From assembly GCF_042685085.1 (NCBI RefSeq), contig NZ_JBHUMM010000014.1:1-64000 (forward strand): DNA of 64,000 nt, read 5' to 3'. The notes below the pieces were generated by a model. That model made no database searches and was not told where the DNA came from. It was given only the letters and a program-made list of their open reading frames with translations. The DNA comes from Marinicrinis sediminis (GTDB lineage Bacteria > Bacillota > Bacilli > Paenibacillales > KCTC-33676). Below are positions 34,074-42,176 of the stretch, piece by piece (the stretch's first letter is position 1; the number at the start of each line of letters is the position of its first letter). A program made the translations under genes and the position numbers.

Positions 34074-35609
34074 ATGCAGCAATTTCAAGAAAGTGTATAT
34101 GATTTAATCGTACAAACCTCTACCGTATTGCCCGCAGATGTGCGCAGGGCGATTAACCGGGCCAAAGAAAAAGAAAATGCCGGAACGCGCGCAGCCCTGG
34201 CTGTCTCTACGATTTCGGACAACATTACGATGGCGGAAGAACAGCTGTCTCCCATCTGTCAGGATACCGGGATGCCGACTTTTATTATTCATTGTCCCGC
34301 AGGAGCCAACCAGCTGGAGATGACCCGGCAGATTCAAGCGGCGATTGTGCAGGCTACAAAGGATGGCAAGCTTCGTCCCAACGCCGTGGATTCCATCACA
34401 GGAACCAATAGCGGGGACAATCTGGGAGAAGGGACACCCGTCATCCATTATGAGCAATGGGAGCGGGAAGAGATCGAAATCAAGCTGATCCTGAAAGGGG
34501 GAGGCTGTGAAAATAAAAATATTCAATACAGTTTGCCAGCTGAGCTCGAAGGTCTTGGCAAGGCAGGTCGCGACCTGGACGGCATCCGCAAATGCATTTT
34601 GCATGCGGTGTATCAGGCACAGGGACAAGGTTGTGGCGCCGGCTTTATCGGAGTGGGCATCGGGGGAGACCGGACGACCGGCTATGAGCTGGCCAAGAAA
34701 CAGCTGTTTCGCAAGGTCGATGACGTGAACCCTCATCCCGATTTGCAGAAGCTGGAGGACTACGTGATGGAAACCGCGGATCAGCTGGGCATTGGTACCA
34801 TGGGATTTGGCGGAGAATCCACGCTGCTCGGCTGCAAGATCGGAGCCATGCACCGTCTGCCGGCAAGCTTCTTCGTATCGGTTGCTTACAATTGCTGGGC
34901 ATACCGCAGACAGGGAGTCACACTGGATGCGAAAACCGGGGCCATACAGGAATGGCTGTATGAGCAGGGTACGGCACAGAAGATGACAGATCCGGAGATG
35001 AATGACGTCCATGAGCCGGACACCGAACAGCGCAGAGAATTCAAGTTGCAGACCCCGCTGTCTGAAGAAGATGTGCGTCAGCTCAAGGTGGGAGATGTGG
35101 TCCTGCTAAGCGGCCCGATGTATACCGGAAGAGACGCACTTCACAAATACCTGGTCGATCATGATGCGCCAGTAGATCTCAACGGGTCAGTGATTTACCA
35201 TTGTGGACCGGTCATGATGCAGGAAGATGACAAATGGATCGTCAAAGCTGCAGGTCCGACAACGAGCATTCGGGAAGAACCGTATCAGGGAGAGATCATG
35301 AAAAAATTCGGCATCCGTGCAGTCATCGGCAAGGGGGGAATGGGGCCCAAGACGCTCGCAGCCCTTCAGGAGCACGGGGGTGTCTATCTGAATGCCATCG
35401 GGGGTGCCGCCCAGTATTATGCCAAGACGATTCAGGGCGTGCATGGGGTGGATTTCATGGAATTCGGCATTCCGGAAGCGATGTGGCATCTGGAAGTGGA
35501 AGGCTTTGCAGCAATCGTGACGATGGATGCGCACGGGAACAGCCTGCATGCAGAGGTCGAGAAGGATTCGCTTGCGCGACTCGCCAAGTTTAAGGACCCT
35601 GTATTTTAA
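34074..35609 (+). CDS. fumA: Class I fumarate hydratase (iron-sulfur)
   Basis: Interconverts fumarate and malate. 511 aa single-chain form with the alpha part first: SPICQDTGMPTFIIH and KGGGCENKNIQYSLP, then GQGCGAGFIGVGIGGDR, provide the Cys ligands of the [4Fe-4S] cluster. The beta part (about 330-511) follows: LSGPMYTGRDALHKYL, KAAGPTTSIREEPYQGEIMKKFG and GKGGMGPKTLAALQEHGGVYLNAIGGAAQYYA. Start is after GAGAGGGG. Most Bacillus use class II FumC; a class I enzyme is common in Paenibacillus. Confidence 0.95.
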   Translation: MQQFQESVYDLIVQTSTVLPADVRRAINRAKEKENAGTRAALAVSTISDNITMAEEQLSPICQDTGMPTFIIHCPAGANQLEMTRQIQAAIVQATKDGKLRPNAVDSITGTNSGDNLGEGTPVIHYEQWEREEIEIKLILKGGGCENKNIQYSLPAELEGLGKAGRDLDGIRKCILHAVYQAQGQGCGAGFIGVGIGGDRTTGYELAKKQLFRKVDDVNPHPDLQKLEDYVMETADQLGIGTMGFGGESTLLGCKIGAMHRLPASFFVSVAYNCWAYRRQGVTLDAKTGAIQEWLYEQGTAQKMTDPEMNDVHEPDTEQRREFKLQTPLSEEDVRQLKVGDVVLLSGPMYTGRDALHKYLVDHDAPVDLNGSVIYHCGPVMMQEDDKWIVKAAGPTTSIREEPYQGEIMKKFGIRAVIGKGGMGPKTLAALQEHGGVYLNAIGGAAQYYAKTIQGVHGVDFMEFGIPEAMWHLEVEGFAAIVTMDAHGNSLHAEVEKDSLARLAKFKDPVF

Positions 35610-35728
35610 GATCAGAGATTTGGGTTGACACGTTCAAAATTGCCGCGTTCTGAATGACCAGGCTCAGAAAGTCTGGTCCGTGTTCAAAACAAGAAGGAAC
35701 CGGTTTGAAATCATAAGGCGACACATTT

Positions 35729-36766
35729 ATGCGTATAGAAATGGGTGGAAGTGTGAGGAAGCAGGGACCTCATTCATGGCACAAATGGCATGACAGTCAG
35801 AAGCGGCTTCATCGCTGGTTGGATCGATATATGATATACGTAACCCCATCAGCCTTGCTGGTGGGACTTCTTTTTAGTCATCTGCTGGCGGACCGTGCAG
35901 GGCTGGTCCCGCTGTTTTTCGCTTGTGTGACCTTTGTGATGGGAACGGGCGTGAAATGGCAGCATTTTGCCGTACTGCGATCACAATGGGTTCTGCTGCT
36001 GTGGCTGTATGGCGTCCTTCATCTCCTCATGCCCCTCATCGTCTGGCTGCTTGGCGGATGGTTGCTGGACGACCCGGATTTGATTGCGGGTTATGTCCTC
36101 TTCACCGCGATTCCGATTGGCATTTCGGCGGTGGTATGGATAGGTGTCATGCGAGGCAATGTGGCGGCTGCCCTCAGTATGATCGTGATCGATACGATGC
36201 TGAGCCCGCTTACCGTACCGGTGACCCTCCTGGTGTTGACCGGGGAACATGCAGCCCTACAAGGAACAAAAATGATGCTCAATCTGCTGCTGATGGTCGG
36301 ATTGCCGACGGCTGCAGGAATGGGGGTCGGCAGATGGGCGGCTTCAACTGCCCCCGGCGCCCGCTGGATCGAAGCGGCGTTGCCCACCCTCGGCACGGTC
36401 TCCAAATTCTCCTTCCTGATCGTCCTTGTGCTGAACAGTGCCTATGTCGCCCCGAAATTGTCCGCGATGGAGGAGGATCTATGGCTGATCATTCCCGTCT
36501 TCTCTATCGGCGTTGTCCTGCTTGGCTATGCGGCAGGCTGGCTGCTGGAAAAGCTCTATGTCTATATTGCACCGGGAACAGCGGGGGAAGGACAGCAAGC
36601 CAGTCGCCATGATCTGATCTTCTTGAGCGGTCTGCGCAATGTATCTCTGGGATTGGTCATTGCTGCGCAATTTTTGCCGCCACTTGCCGCGATTCCGGTT
36701 GTGCTGTCCATTTTGCTGCAGCAGCCTGTCGCTTCGATCGTGCAGAGATGGCGGGTGAGAAGCTGA
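35729..36766 (+). CDS. Bile acid:sodium symporter (BASS) family transporter
   Basis: 345 aa with about nine to ten membrane helices and a basic N-terminal tail. The family features are the paired segments GYVLFTAIPIGISAVVWIGVMRGNVAAALSMIVIDTMLSPLTVP and, near the C-terminus, FLSGLRNVSLGLVIAAQFLPPLAAIPVVLSILLQQP, corresponding to the two crossing-helix repeats. Bacterial members carry organic acids, sulfonates or pantothenate-like solutes with sodium; the substrate here is unknown. The start could be the GTG at 35752 (preceded by GGGTGGAA) rather than the ATG used here. Confidence 0.82.
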   Translation: MRIEMGGSVRKQGPHSWHKWHDSQKRLHRWLDRYMIYVTPSALLVGLLFSHLLADRAGLVPLFFACVTFVMGTGVKWQHFAVLRSQWVLLLWLYGVLHLLMPLIVWLLGGWLLDDPDLIAGYVLFTAIPIGISAVVWIGVMRGNVAAALSMIVIDTMLSPLTVPVTLLVLTGEHAALQGTKMMLNLLLMVGLPTAAGMGVGRWAASTAPGARWIEAALPTLGTVSKFSFLIVLVLNSAYVAPKLSAMEEDLWLIIPVFSIGVVLLGYAAGWLLEKLYVYIAPGTAGEGQQASRHDLIFLSGLRNVSLGLVIAAQFLPPLAAIPVVLSILLQQPVASIVQRWRVRS

Positions 36767-36767
36767 A

Positions 36768-36784
36768 TTTACAAAAACTTAACT
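36768..36784 (+). promoter_or_regulatory. Partial PhoP-box-like repeats before the kinase gene
   Basis: TTTACA (36768) and TTAACT (36779) are 11 bases apart. They share the 15-base string TTTACAAAAACTTAA with the ppk array. A further TTAACA at 36807 is out of phase. Consistent with autoregulation of the phosphate system but weaker than at ppk. Confidence 0.4.
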
Positions 36785-36945
36785 GGCGGCAGCAAAGGGA
36801 AACCAGTTAACATTAATTGTGCATGCATCTTCACAATATCTTTGGAATTCATTGGATGCTGTCAAGTGAAGTCAAGCGAAGCCTACAATCTGTAGTCTGT
36901 CACATGAATATGAGACGCGACTCATGCGGCTGGAGGATATACATA

Positions 36946-38745
36946 ATGAGAAGATTTCGATATAAGCTGACCCTGATCTTTATGGTATTGATCGGTACCT
37001 CCGTGCTGGCAACGGGGCTGATTACCGCCAACAATATGAAGGATTCCCTGATCGAGTCACTGGAGAACAGCATGGAGCGGGAAATTCGGGTCATTACGGC
37101 GGCTACGCCATGGCCGGAGGATCGCAGTGAAGAGGAGAAAATGGCCTTTTTCTCTGATAAGGCAGAGCTGCTGAACCGGGTTAGCGGTGCGAGATTGACT
37201 TTCATGGATGCAGAAGGCGTGGTTCTGGGCGATTCGGACTATGAAGCCCGTGAGATGGACAATCATATCGGGCGCTCTGAGGTTCGGGAAGCGCTCCGTA
37301 CGATGGAACGGGGTACCGCGATTCGCTACAGCCACACATTGAAGCAGGAAATGCTCTATTTGGCGATGCCTTATGTCGATGAGAACGGAGACTTGAAGGG
37401 GATCGTCCGCTTGTCGTTCAGTCTGGCGGAAGTGCTTAGTGAAGTGCGAACCATGTGGAATTACTACTTCCTGGGCCTGATCGTCCTGTTTATCTTGGCT
37501 GGTCTGATCAGCTATCCGATTGCCCGTAATCTGACTTTGCCGCTGGAGAAGATGATGAAGGTGGCCCAGCAGATTTCCCATATGAACTATGAGGCGCGAG
37601 TCCCTGTTCGCAGCAAGGATGAGGTCGGGCGGCTGGGTACCGCGATCAATACGATGGCCGACAGTTTGCAGCAGCAGGTGCGGCGCATTTCAGACAATGA
37701 AGCGAAGCTTGCGACGGTGATGGAAAATATGATCAGTGGGGTTATCCTCATTGATGAAGATGGTCATTTTGCTGTTCTGAACCGGTCTGCTGAAGAGATA
37801 CTTGGTTATTCTCTCAAGGAACTGAAGGACAGACCTTATTATCAATCGAATTTGCAAAAAGAGCTCACGGACTGCATTGATGAAGGGATGGCACGCAAGG
37901 AACGCATTCGGGAGGAGCTGGTCTTCTATTATCCAATGGAGCGCACCGTTGAGATGAGTCTGGTGCCGCTGACGACCGAGGATCATTTCTCCGGGGTGGT
38001 CGTGGTTCTGCATGATATTACCGATATTCGCAGACTGGAGAAAGTGCGCAGCGAATTTGTGGCCAACGTATCGCACGAGTTGAAAACACCGATTGCTGCT
38101 GTCAAAGGCTTCGCGGAAACACTGCTGTCGGGTGCACTTCATGATGAAGAAACGCTTAAATCCTTTTTGCAAATTATTTATGATGAAAGTGCACGACTGG
38201 ATCGTCTGATTGCCGATATTCTGGAGCTGTCCAAGATTGAATCCAAACGGATTCCGCTTCATTTTTCTCCGGTTCATCTGCACAGTTTTTCAACGAAAAT
38301 GATGAACATGCTATTGAAGTCCGCTGAGAAAAAGAACATTAGCCTGAATATGGACGTGGATGAGGACGTCTACCTTGAAGCGGATGAAGATCGATTAAGA
38401 CAGATTCTGATCAATCTTATTTCCAATGGCATCAACTACACGCCGGACGGGGGAGAGGTCAAGCTCACCGTACAGCCGTTGTCTGTCAAAGGAAACCGCA
38501 CGGAGGAAGAAAAGGTGCTGATCATCGTAGAGGATACAGGCATCGGCATCCCGAAGAAAGATATCCCGCGAATTTTTGAGCGCTTTTACCGAGTGGACAA
38601 GGCGAGATCTCGCGTCTCGGGCGGAACGGGCCTCGGCTTGTCCATCGTCAAACATCTGGTCGAGCTGCACAAGGGAACGATTCGCGTAGAGAGCGAGGTC
38701 GGCATCGGCAGCAAGATCATCATCGAGCTGCCCGTGATTCATTAG
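36946..38745 (+). CDS. pnpS: PnpS/PhoR-type phosphate sensor histidine kinase
   Basis: About 599 aa; start MRRFRYKLTLIF at 36946 follows GGAGG. Order: helix 1 (about 9-30), extracellular sensor domain (about 31-168), helix 2 (about 170-192), HAMP (about 193-245), PAS (about 255-365, MENMISGVILIDEDGHFAVLNRSAEEILGYS), HisKA with FVANVSHELKTPIAAVKG (phospho-His), then HATPase with NLISNGINYTP, DTGIGIPKKDIPRIFERFYRVDKARS and GGTGLGLSIVKHL. It is the type that phosphorylates PhoP under phosphate limitation. Unusually the kinase gene precedes its regulator gene. Confidence 0.9.
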   Translation: MRRFRYKLTLIFMVLIGTSVLATGLITANNMKDSLIESLENSMEREIRVITAATPWPEDRSEEEKMAFFSDKAELLNRVSGARLTFMDAEGVVLGDSDYEAREMDNHIGRSEVREALRTMERGTAIRYSHTLKQEMLYLAMPYVDENGDLKGIVRLSFSLAEVLSEVRTMWNYYFLGLIVLFILAGLISYPIARNLTLPLEKMMKVAQQISHMNYEARVPVRSKDEVGRLGTAINTMADSLQQQVRRISDNEAKLATVMENMISGVILIDEDGHFAVLNRSAEEILGYSLKELKDRPYYQSNLQKELTDCIDEGMARKERIREELVFYYPMERTVEMSLVPLTTEDHFSGVVVVLHDITDIRRLEKVRSEFVANVSHELKTPIAAVKGFAETLLSGALHDEETLKSFLQIIYDESARLDRLIADILELSKIESKRIPLHFSPVHLHSFSTKMMNMLLKSAEKKNISLNMDVDEDVYLEADEDRLRQILINLISNGINYTPDGGEVKLTVQPLSVKGNRTEEEKVLIIVEDTGIGIPKKDIPRIFERFYRVDKARSRVSGGTGLGLSIVKHLVELHKGTIRVESEVGIGSKIIIELPVIH

Positions 38746-38769
38746 GAAGCCACGGGCCAGACATAACGG

Positions 38770-38801
38770 TTGATGTAATCTTTACAATCGCGTGATATGA
38801 T
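38770..38801 (+). promoter_or_regulatory. Candidate phoP promoter with PhoP-box-like repeats
   Basis: TTGATG (38770), TTTACA (38781) and GTGATA (38792) are 11 bases apart, and TATGAT (38796-38801) could be a -10. This suggests phoP has its own promoter in the 95-base gap after the kinase. Judged by eye. Confidence 0.35.
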
Positions 38802-38840
38802 AGAAGGAACATGTAAAATGCAACGATGGGGGGAATGCCC

Positions 38841-39563
38841 ATGACAACGGCAAGGATTCTGGTCATAGAGGACGAGCCAACGCTGTCGAGATTGTTATCG
38901 TACAATCTGACACAGGAAGGGTATGAGATCAAGATCGTCGATGATGGCGGTGAGGGGTATCAGTTGGCGATGGACAACAGCTTTGATCTGATCATCCTGG
39001 ACATTATGCTGCCGGGAATGAACGGTTTTGAAGTGCTCACCAAACTGAGACAGAAAGGCAATCGCACGCCTGTCGTGATCCTGACGGCCCGTAATGCCGA
39101 GGATGAGGTCGTGCAGGGCTTGCGACATGGTGCAGATGATTATATTACGAAGCCATTTGGCGTGGCGGAGCTGCTGGCCCGGGTATCAGCAGTGCTGCGT
39201 CGCACATCCATCTCAAGTAATGCAGCCCCGCTTGAAGTGGCGGAAACCGAACAGTCTATTGAAATGGGTGAACTGGTCATCTACCCGGAGAAGTATGAGG
39301 TCCATCTCGCCGGAAAGCCGATTACGCTCAGACCGAAGGAATTTGAAGTGCTGCTCTATCTCGTGCAGCGTCCCGGAGTGGTCATCACCCGTGATGATCT
39401 AATGAATGTCGTATGGGGATTTGATTACATTGGCGGCCAGCGAACAGTCGATGTTCACGTCAGTTCCCTTCGCAAAAAATTGGAAATGGGTCAGGAATCT
39501 GTTCAGATTGACTCCATTCGTGGCGTGGGCTACAAGCTCGTGATCAAATCACCCGCCAAATGA
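38841..39563 (+). CDS. phoP: PhoP-type response regulator (OmpR/PhoB family)
   Basis: 240 aa; the ATG at 38841 (MTTARILVIEDE) is seven bases after GGGGGG, while the ATG at 38826 overlaps that site. Receiver domain: acidic pair ED at 10-11, phospho-Asp in DLIILDIMLPGMNGFEVL (about 53), Thr in VVILTARN, Lys in DDYITKPFG. The C-terminal winged helix (about 135-235) includes ITLRPKEFEVLLYLVQRPGVVITRDDLMNVVWGFDYIGGQRTVDVHVSSLRKKL. It most likely controls ppk and other phosphate genes by binding TTTACA-type repeats. Confidence 0.92.
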   Translation: MTTARILVIEDEPTLSRLLSYNLTQEGYEIKIVDDGGEGYQLAMDNSFDLIILDIMLPGMNGFEVLTKLRQKGNRTPVVILTARNAEDEVVQGLRHGADDYITKPFGVAELLARVSAVLRRTSISSNAAPLEVAETEQSIEMGELVIYPEKYEVHLAGKPITLRPKEFEVLLYLVQRPGVVITRDDLMNVVWGFDYIGGQRTVDVHVSSLRKKLEMGQESVQIDSIRGVGYKLVIKSPAK

Positions 39564-39601
39564 GCGGGCTAGTTAAACGAGACATAAAAGAGATCATGCA
39601 T

Positions 39602-39642
39602 AAAAAAAATGCTCCCTAAGGTGACCAGGAGAGCATTTTTTT
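39602..39642. terminator. Bidirectional terminator between phoP and araC-type gene
   Basis: AAAAAAAATGCTCCC and GGAGAGCATTTTTTT form a hairpin with A- and T-tracts on either side. It serves both convergent genes; the last codons of the AraC-type gene lie inside the stem. Confidence 0.75.
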
Positions 39643-40479
39643 ACGGAATTCATTGGGTGAACAATCATTGTATTTGCGAAAGCATTTGTAAAAATGAGCC
39701 ATGTTCGGCATACTGATCATCTCTCCGATGGTCGACACACTGTAGTCCTTGGTAAGCAGTAAGTGCTCCGCTTTCTTGATTTTCTTGTAATTAACGTAAT
39801 CGGTAAAGGACATGCCCACAGCCCGTTTGAAAAATTTGCAAAAGTAATAATAGCTCATGTTCGCAAGCTTGCACGCGTGCTCTACCTGAAGCTTCTCATG
39901 GAGATGCTGCTCCACGTAATCCAGCACAGGCTTGATCCGCTCAAATTCCGGATTGATCCGATCCCGCAGCAGACCGCGCTCATCGTTTCGAAGCATGGCG
40001 AGAATAATCTTCTGCACACAGACCGTCACCGCGATCTCATAGCCTCGTTTTTTGTCCTTGGATTCCTCATGAACCGTCTTCACACAATGGAAGACCTCGT
40101 CACGCACATCGGGGTGCTTGGAGAAAATATAATTGAACTGACTAAGGCGATTGCCAGCCTCTTCGAACAAATTATAAAATTGCATGATACTCTGGTCAAA
40201 AAATTGCTCCAGATCAAACTGCAGCACAATGTAACGCAAGCGAACGTCCCGGCAGCGATCCCGGTGAAGCTGATTGGACCCGATCAAGATCACGTCACCC
40301 TTGTTCAGAATATATTCCTCGTTTTCCACATTGACTTCCAGCTGTCCTTCCAGAATAGCCAGCACTTCGGTCTCCTTATGGATATGCCAATCGTTGTACT
40401 GATTCAAAATCCGTTTGACACTGAATACCTTTAAGCTGATCAACGGGTTCTCGTAGTTGATCTTCTCGGTGAGGATCAT
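39616..40479 (-). CDS. AraC family transcriptional regulator with cupin sensor
   Basis: 287 aa; start after AAAGGAG. An N-terminal cupin-like ligand domain (about 20-110: DWHIHKETEVLAILEGQLEV, KGDVILIGSNQLHRD) is followed by a helical linker, then two C-terminal helix-turn-helix motifs (about 185-285: CKLANMSYYYFCKFFKRAVGMSFTDYVNYKKIKKAEHLL and STIGEMISMPNMAHFYKCFRKYNDCSPNEFRKK). Divergent from a Gfo/Idh/MocA oxidoreductase, its probable target; a sugar-derived effector is likely. The stop lies within the bidirectional terminator. Confidence 0.9.
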   Translation of the reverse strand: MILTEKINYENPLISLKVFSVKRILNQYNDWHIHKETEVLAILEGQLEVNVENEEYILNKGDVILIGSNQLHRDRCRDVRLRYIVLQFDLEQFFDQSIMQFYNLFEEAGNRLSQFNYIFSKHPDVRDEVFHCVKTVHEESKDKKRGYEIAVTVCVQKIILAMLRNDERGLLRDRINPEFERIKPVLDYVEQHLHEKLQVEHACKLANMSYYYFCKFFKRAVGMSFTDYVNYKKIKKAEHLLLTKDYSVSTIGEMISMPNMAHFYKCFRKYNDCSPNEFRKKMLSWSP

Positions 40480-40506
40480 GCAATCAACTCCTTTCTATGA
40501 CAAAAT

Positions 40507-40531
40507 CACATAAAGGTTGAACATTTATGTG
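40507..40531. promoter_or_regulatory. Candidate operator between araC-type gene and oxidoreductase
   Basis: CACATAAA and TTTATGTG form a perfect 8-bp inverted repeat around 9 bases. It is 28 bases before the AraC-type start and downstream of a minus-strand TATAAT (40555-40560), so it would lie in that gene's leader. A T-run follows on the plus strand, so a hairpin role is an alternative. Confidence 0.4.
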
Positions 40532-40696
40532 GATGTTTTTTTGTCGTTGTATTCATTATACTAAAAAGCGAAGGACTCGATCATAATTATAAGGAAAAAA
40601 GAAAAAAAGTAAATCAATCTGACGATGATGCCAACCGTTTACCGGTGATTTGACAGCATTTAACTGGCATGTATCGAATGAATGGAGGCGCATACA

Positions 40697-41779
40697 ATGA
40701 CAAAAAAGTTGAAGATCGGTATTATTGGCTGCGGCGGTATCGCGAACGGTAAGCATTTGCCGAGCCTGTCCAAGCTAGCGGAAGTTGAACTGGTGGCATT
40801 CTGTGATATTGAGATTGAGAAAGCACAGCGTGCAGCAGACAAATATGGTGCAGAAGGTGCAATGGTGACCGCAGACTATCAGGAAGTCATTGCAAATGAG
40901 CAAATCGAGGTCATTCACGTGCTGACGCCAAATGACTCTCATGCAGAGATTACGATCGCGGCTCTGGAAGCCGGCAAGCATGTCAACTGTGAAAAGCCAA
41001 TGGCGAAGACCGCAGAGGCCGCACGTCGCATGTATGAAGCATCGTTGAAAAGCGACAAGAAGCTGACCATCAGCTATCAAAATCGCTTCCGTGCAGACAG
41101 CAAATACTTGAAGCAGGCCTGTGAAGATGGTGAGCTTGGAGAGATTTACTATGCCAAGGCACATGCCATTCGCCGCAGAGCGGTTCCGACCTGGGGGGTA
41201 TTCCTGGATGAAGAGAAGCAGGGCGGTGGACCACTAATTGATATCGGGACACACGCGCTGGATCTGACCCTCTATATGATGAACAACTATGAGCCGGAAG
41301 TCGTGCTGGGACAGGCTTTCCACAAGCTGTCTTCCCGTGAGAATGCTGCGAATGCCTGGGGACCCTGGGACCCTGAAAAGTTCAAGGTGGAAGACTCTGC
41401 TGTCGGCATGATCAAGATGAAGAATGGAGCCATGATCGCGCTGGAAGCCTCTTGGGCACTGAACAATCTGGAAGTCGATGAGGCGAAATGCACGCTGTGC
41501 GGGACAGAAGGCGGCGCAGATATGAAGGATGGTCTTCGCATCAATGGCGAGAAATACGGCAAGCTGTTTACGAATCACATTGATACCAATATGGCCGGCG
41601 TCGCTTTTTATGACGGTGAGTCTGAGAGCGAAGCAGATGTAGAAATGAAAACATGGGTGCAGTGCATCCTGAATGATGAAGAGCCCGTGGTCAAGCCGAA
41701 GGAAGCTTTGGTCGTTTCTGAAATTCTCGAAGCGATCTATGAATCCGCGAAAACAGGCAAAGCTGTTTATTTTGACTAA
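40697..41779 (+). CDS. Gfo/Idh/MocA family NAD(P)-dependent oxidoreductase
   Basis: About 360 aa; ATG at 40697 lies nine bases after GGAGG. N-terminal Rossmann domain (LKIGIIGCGGIANGKHLPSLSK, then VAFCDIEIEKA) and the EKPMAKTAEAARRMYEA motif with the catalytic Lys, then the C-terminal alpha/beta domain with GGGPLIDIGTHALDLTLYMM, where the conserved Asp and His act on sugar or cyclitol substrates. The neighbouring AraC regulator suggests induction by a sugar. The exact substrate cannot be told from sequence. Confidence 0.9.
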   Translation: MTKKLKIGIIGCGGIANGKHLPSLSKLAEVELVAFCDIEIEKAQRAADKYGAEGAMVTADYQEVIANEQIEVIHVLTPNDSHAEITIAALEAGKHVNCEKPMAKTAEAARRMYEASLKSDKKLTISYQNRFRADSKYLKQACEDGELGEIYYAKAHAIRRRAVPTWGVFLDEEKQGGGPLIDIGTHALDLTLYMMNNYEPEVVLGQAFHKLSSRENAANAWGPWDPEKFKVEDSAVGMIKMKNGAMIALEASWALNNLEVDEAKCTLCGTEGGADMKDGLRINGEKYGKLFTNHIDTNMAGVAFYDGESESEADVEMKTWVQCILNDEEPVVKPKEALVVSEILEAIYESAKTGKAVYFD

Positions 41780-41859
41780 TTTCTTTCGACGGACGTGAAA
41801 GACCGTCCGTTCGATATTTTCGATAAGTTATCCCCTTTTTGATGTTTATTTGCTGTAGG

Positions 41860-41889
41860 CCAGGACACGCCGTGTCCTGGTCATTTTTC
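41860..41889 (+). terminator. Terminator after oxidoreductase gene
   Basis: CCAGGACACG and CGTGTCCTGG form a perfect 10-bp stem with almost no loop, followed by TCATTTTTCT. An additional hairpin (ACGGAC...GTCCGT) lies just after the gene stop. Confidence 0.75.
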
Positions 41890-41986
41890 TGTTTGCCCAG
41901 TGGATAATGAAAAAAAGCTGTATGATATTTCCTTGAAAGATGCCCAAAAGCATGGTAATATTTCCAATAATCGATCAACCTTAATC

Positions 41987-41995
41987 TGGTATACT
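41987..41995 (+). promoter_or_regulatory. Extended -10 promoter for the NRPS/PKS cluster
   Basis: TGGTATACT fits the extended -10 form TGnTATAAT with one mismatch; no matching -35 is evident. It is followed 33 bases later by a short leader frame and 182 bases later by the first NRPS gene. The 397-base gap 41780-42176 holds the terminators, this promoter and the leader frame. Confidence 0.45.
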
Positions 41996-42028
41996 AGAAT
42001 AATCTCATAGCAGACAGGAGGTATCTTA

Positions 42029-42139
42029 ATGAACCGGGGAATTTCCCCACCATGTGCAAACGTTTGTACGAATGCAGGTGATCTCTCCCGTGAGGAGCAT
42101 CTCTCGCCTGTGGTTTACGTCCATTTTGTATGCGCTTAA
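42029..42139 (+). CDS. Possible 36-aa leader peptide upstream of NRPS
   Basis: ATG at 42029 follows ACAGGAGGT at ideal spacing, a better site than that of the NRPS itself. The 36-codon frame has Cys at 9, 13 and 35 and ends in VHFVCA; it stops 37 bases before the NRPS start. No rare-codon or amino-acid run typical of classical attenuators is visible. It could be a translated leader controlling the cluster, a small signalling peptide, or chance. A GGGGAATTTCCCC near-palindrome lies in its first codons. Confidence 0.35.
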   Translation: MNRGISPPCANVCTNAGDLSREEHLSPVVYVHFVCA

Positions 42140-42176
42140 TATTCTGAATTTTCAAACAATGTGAAAAAGAGAGGTC

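Noticed and set aside
35624..35652. TTGACA after fumA as a promoter for the BASS gene
   Set aside because: The -35 is perfect but nothing resembling a -10 lies at 16-18 bases.
42029..42139. T-box or amino-acid attenuator upstream of the NRPS
   Set aside because: No T-box sequence, no run of one amino acid's codons and no terminator/antiterminator pair is visible; kept only as a possible leader peptide.
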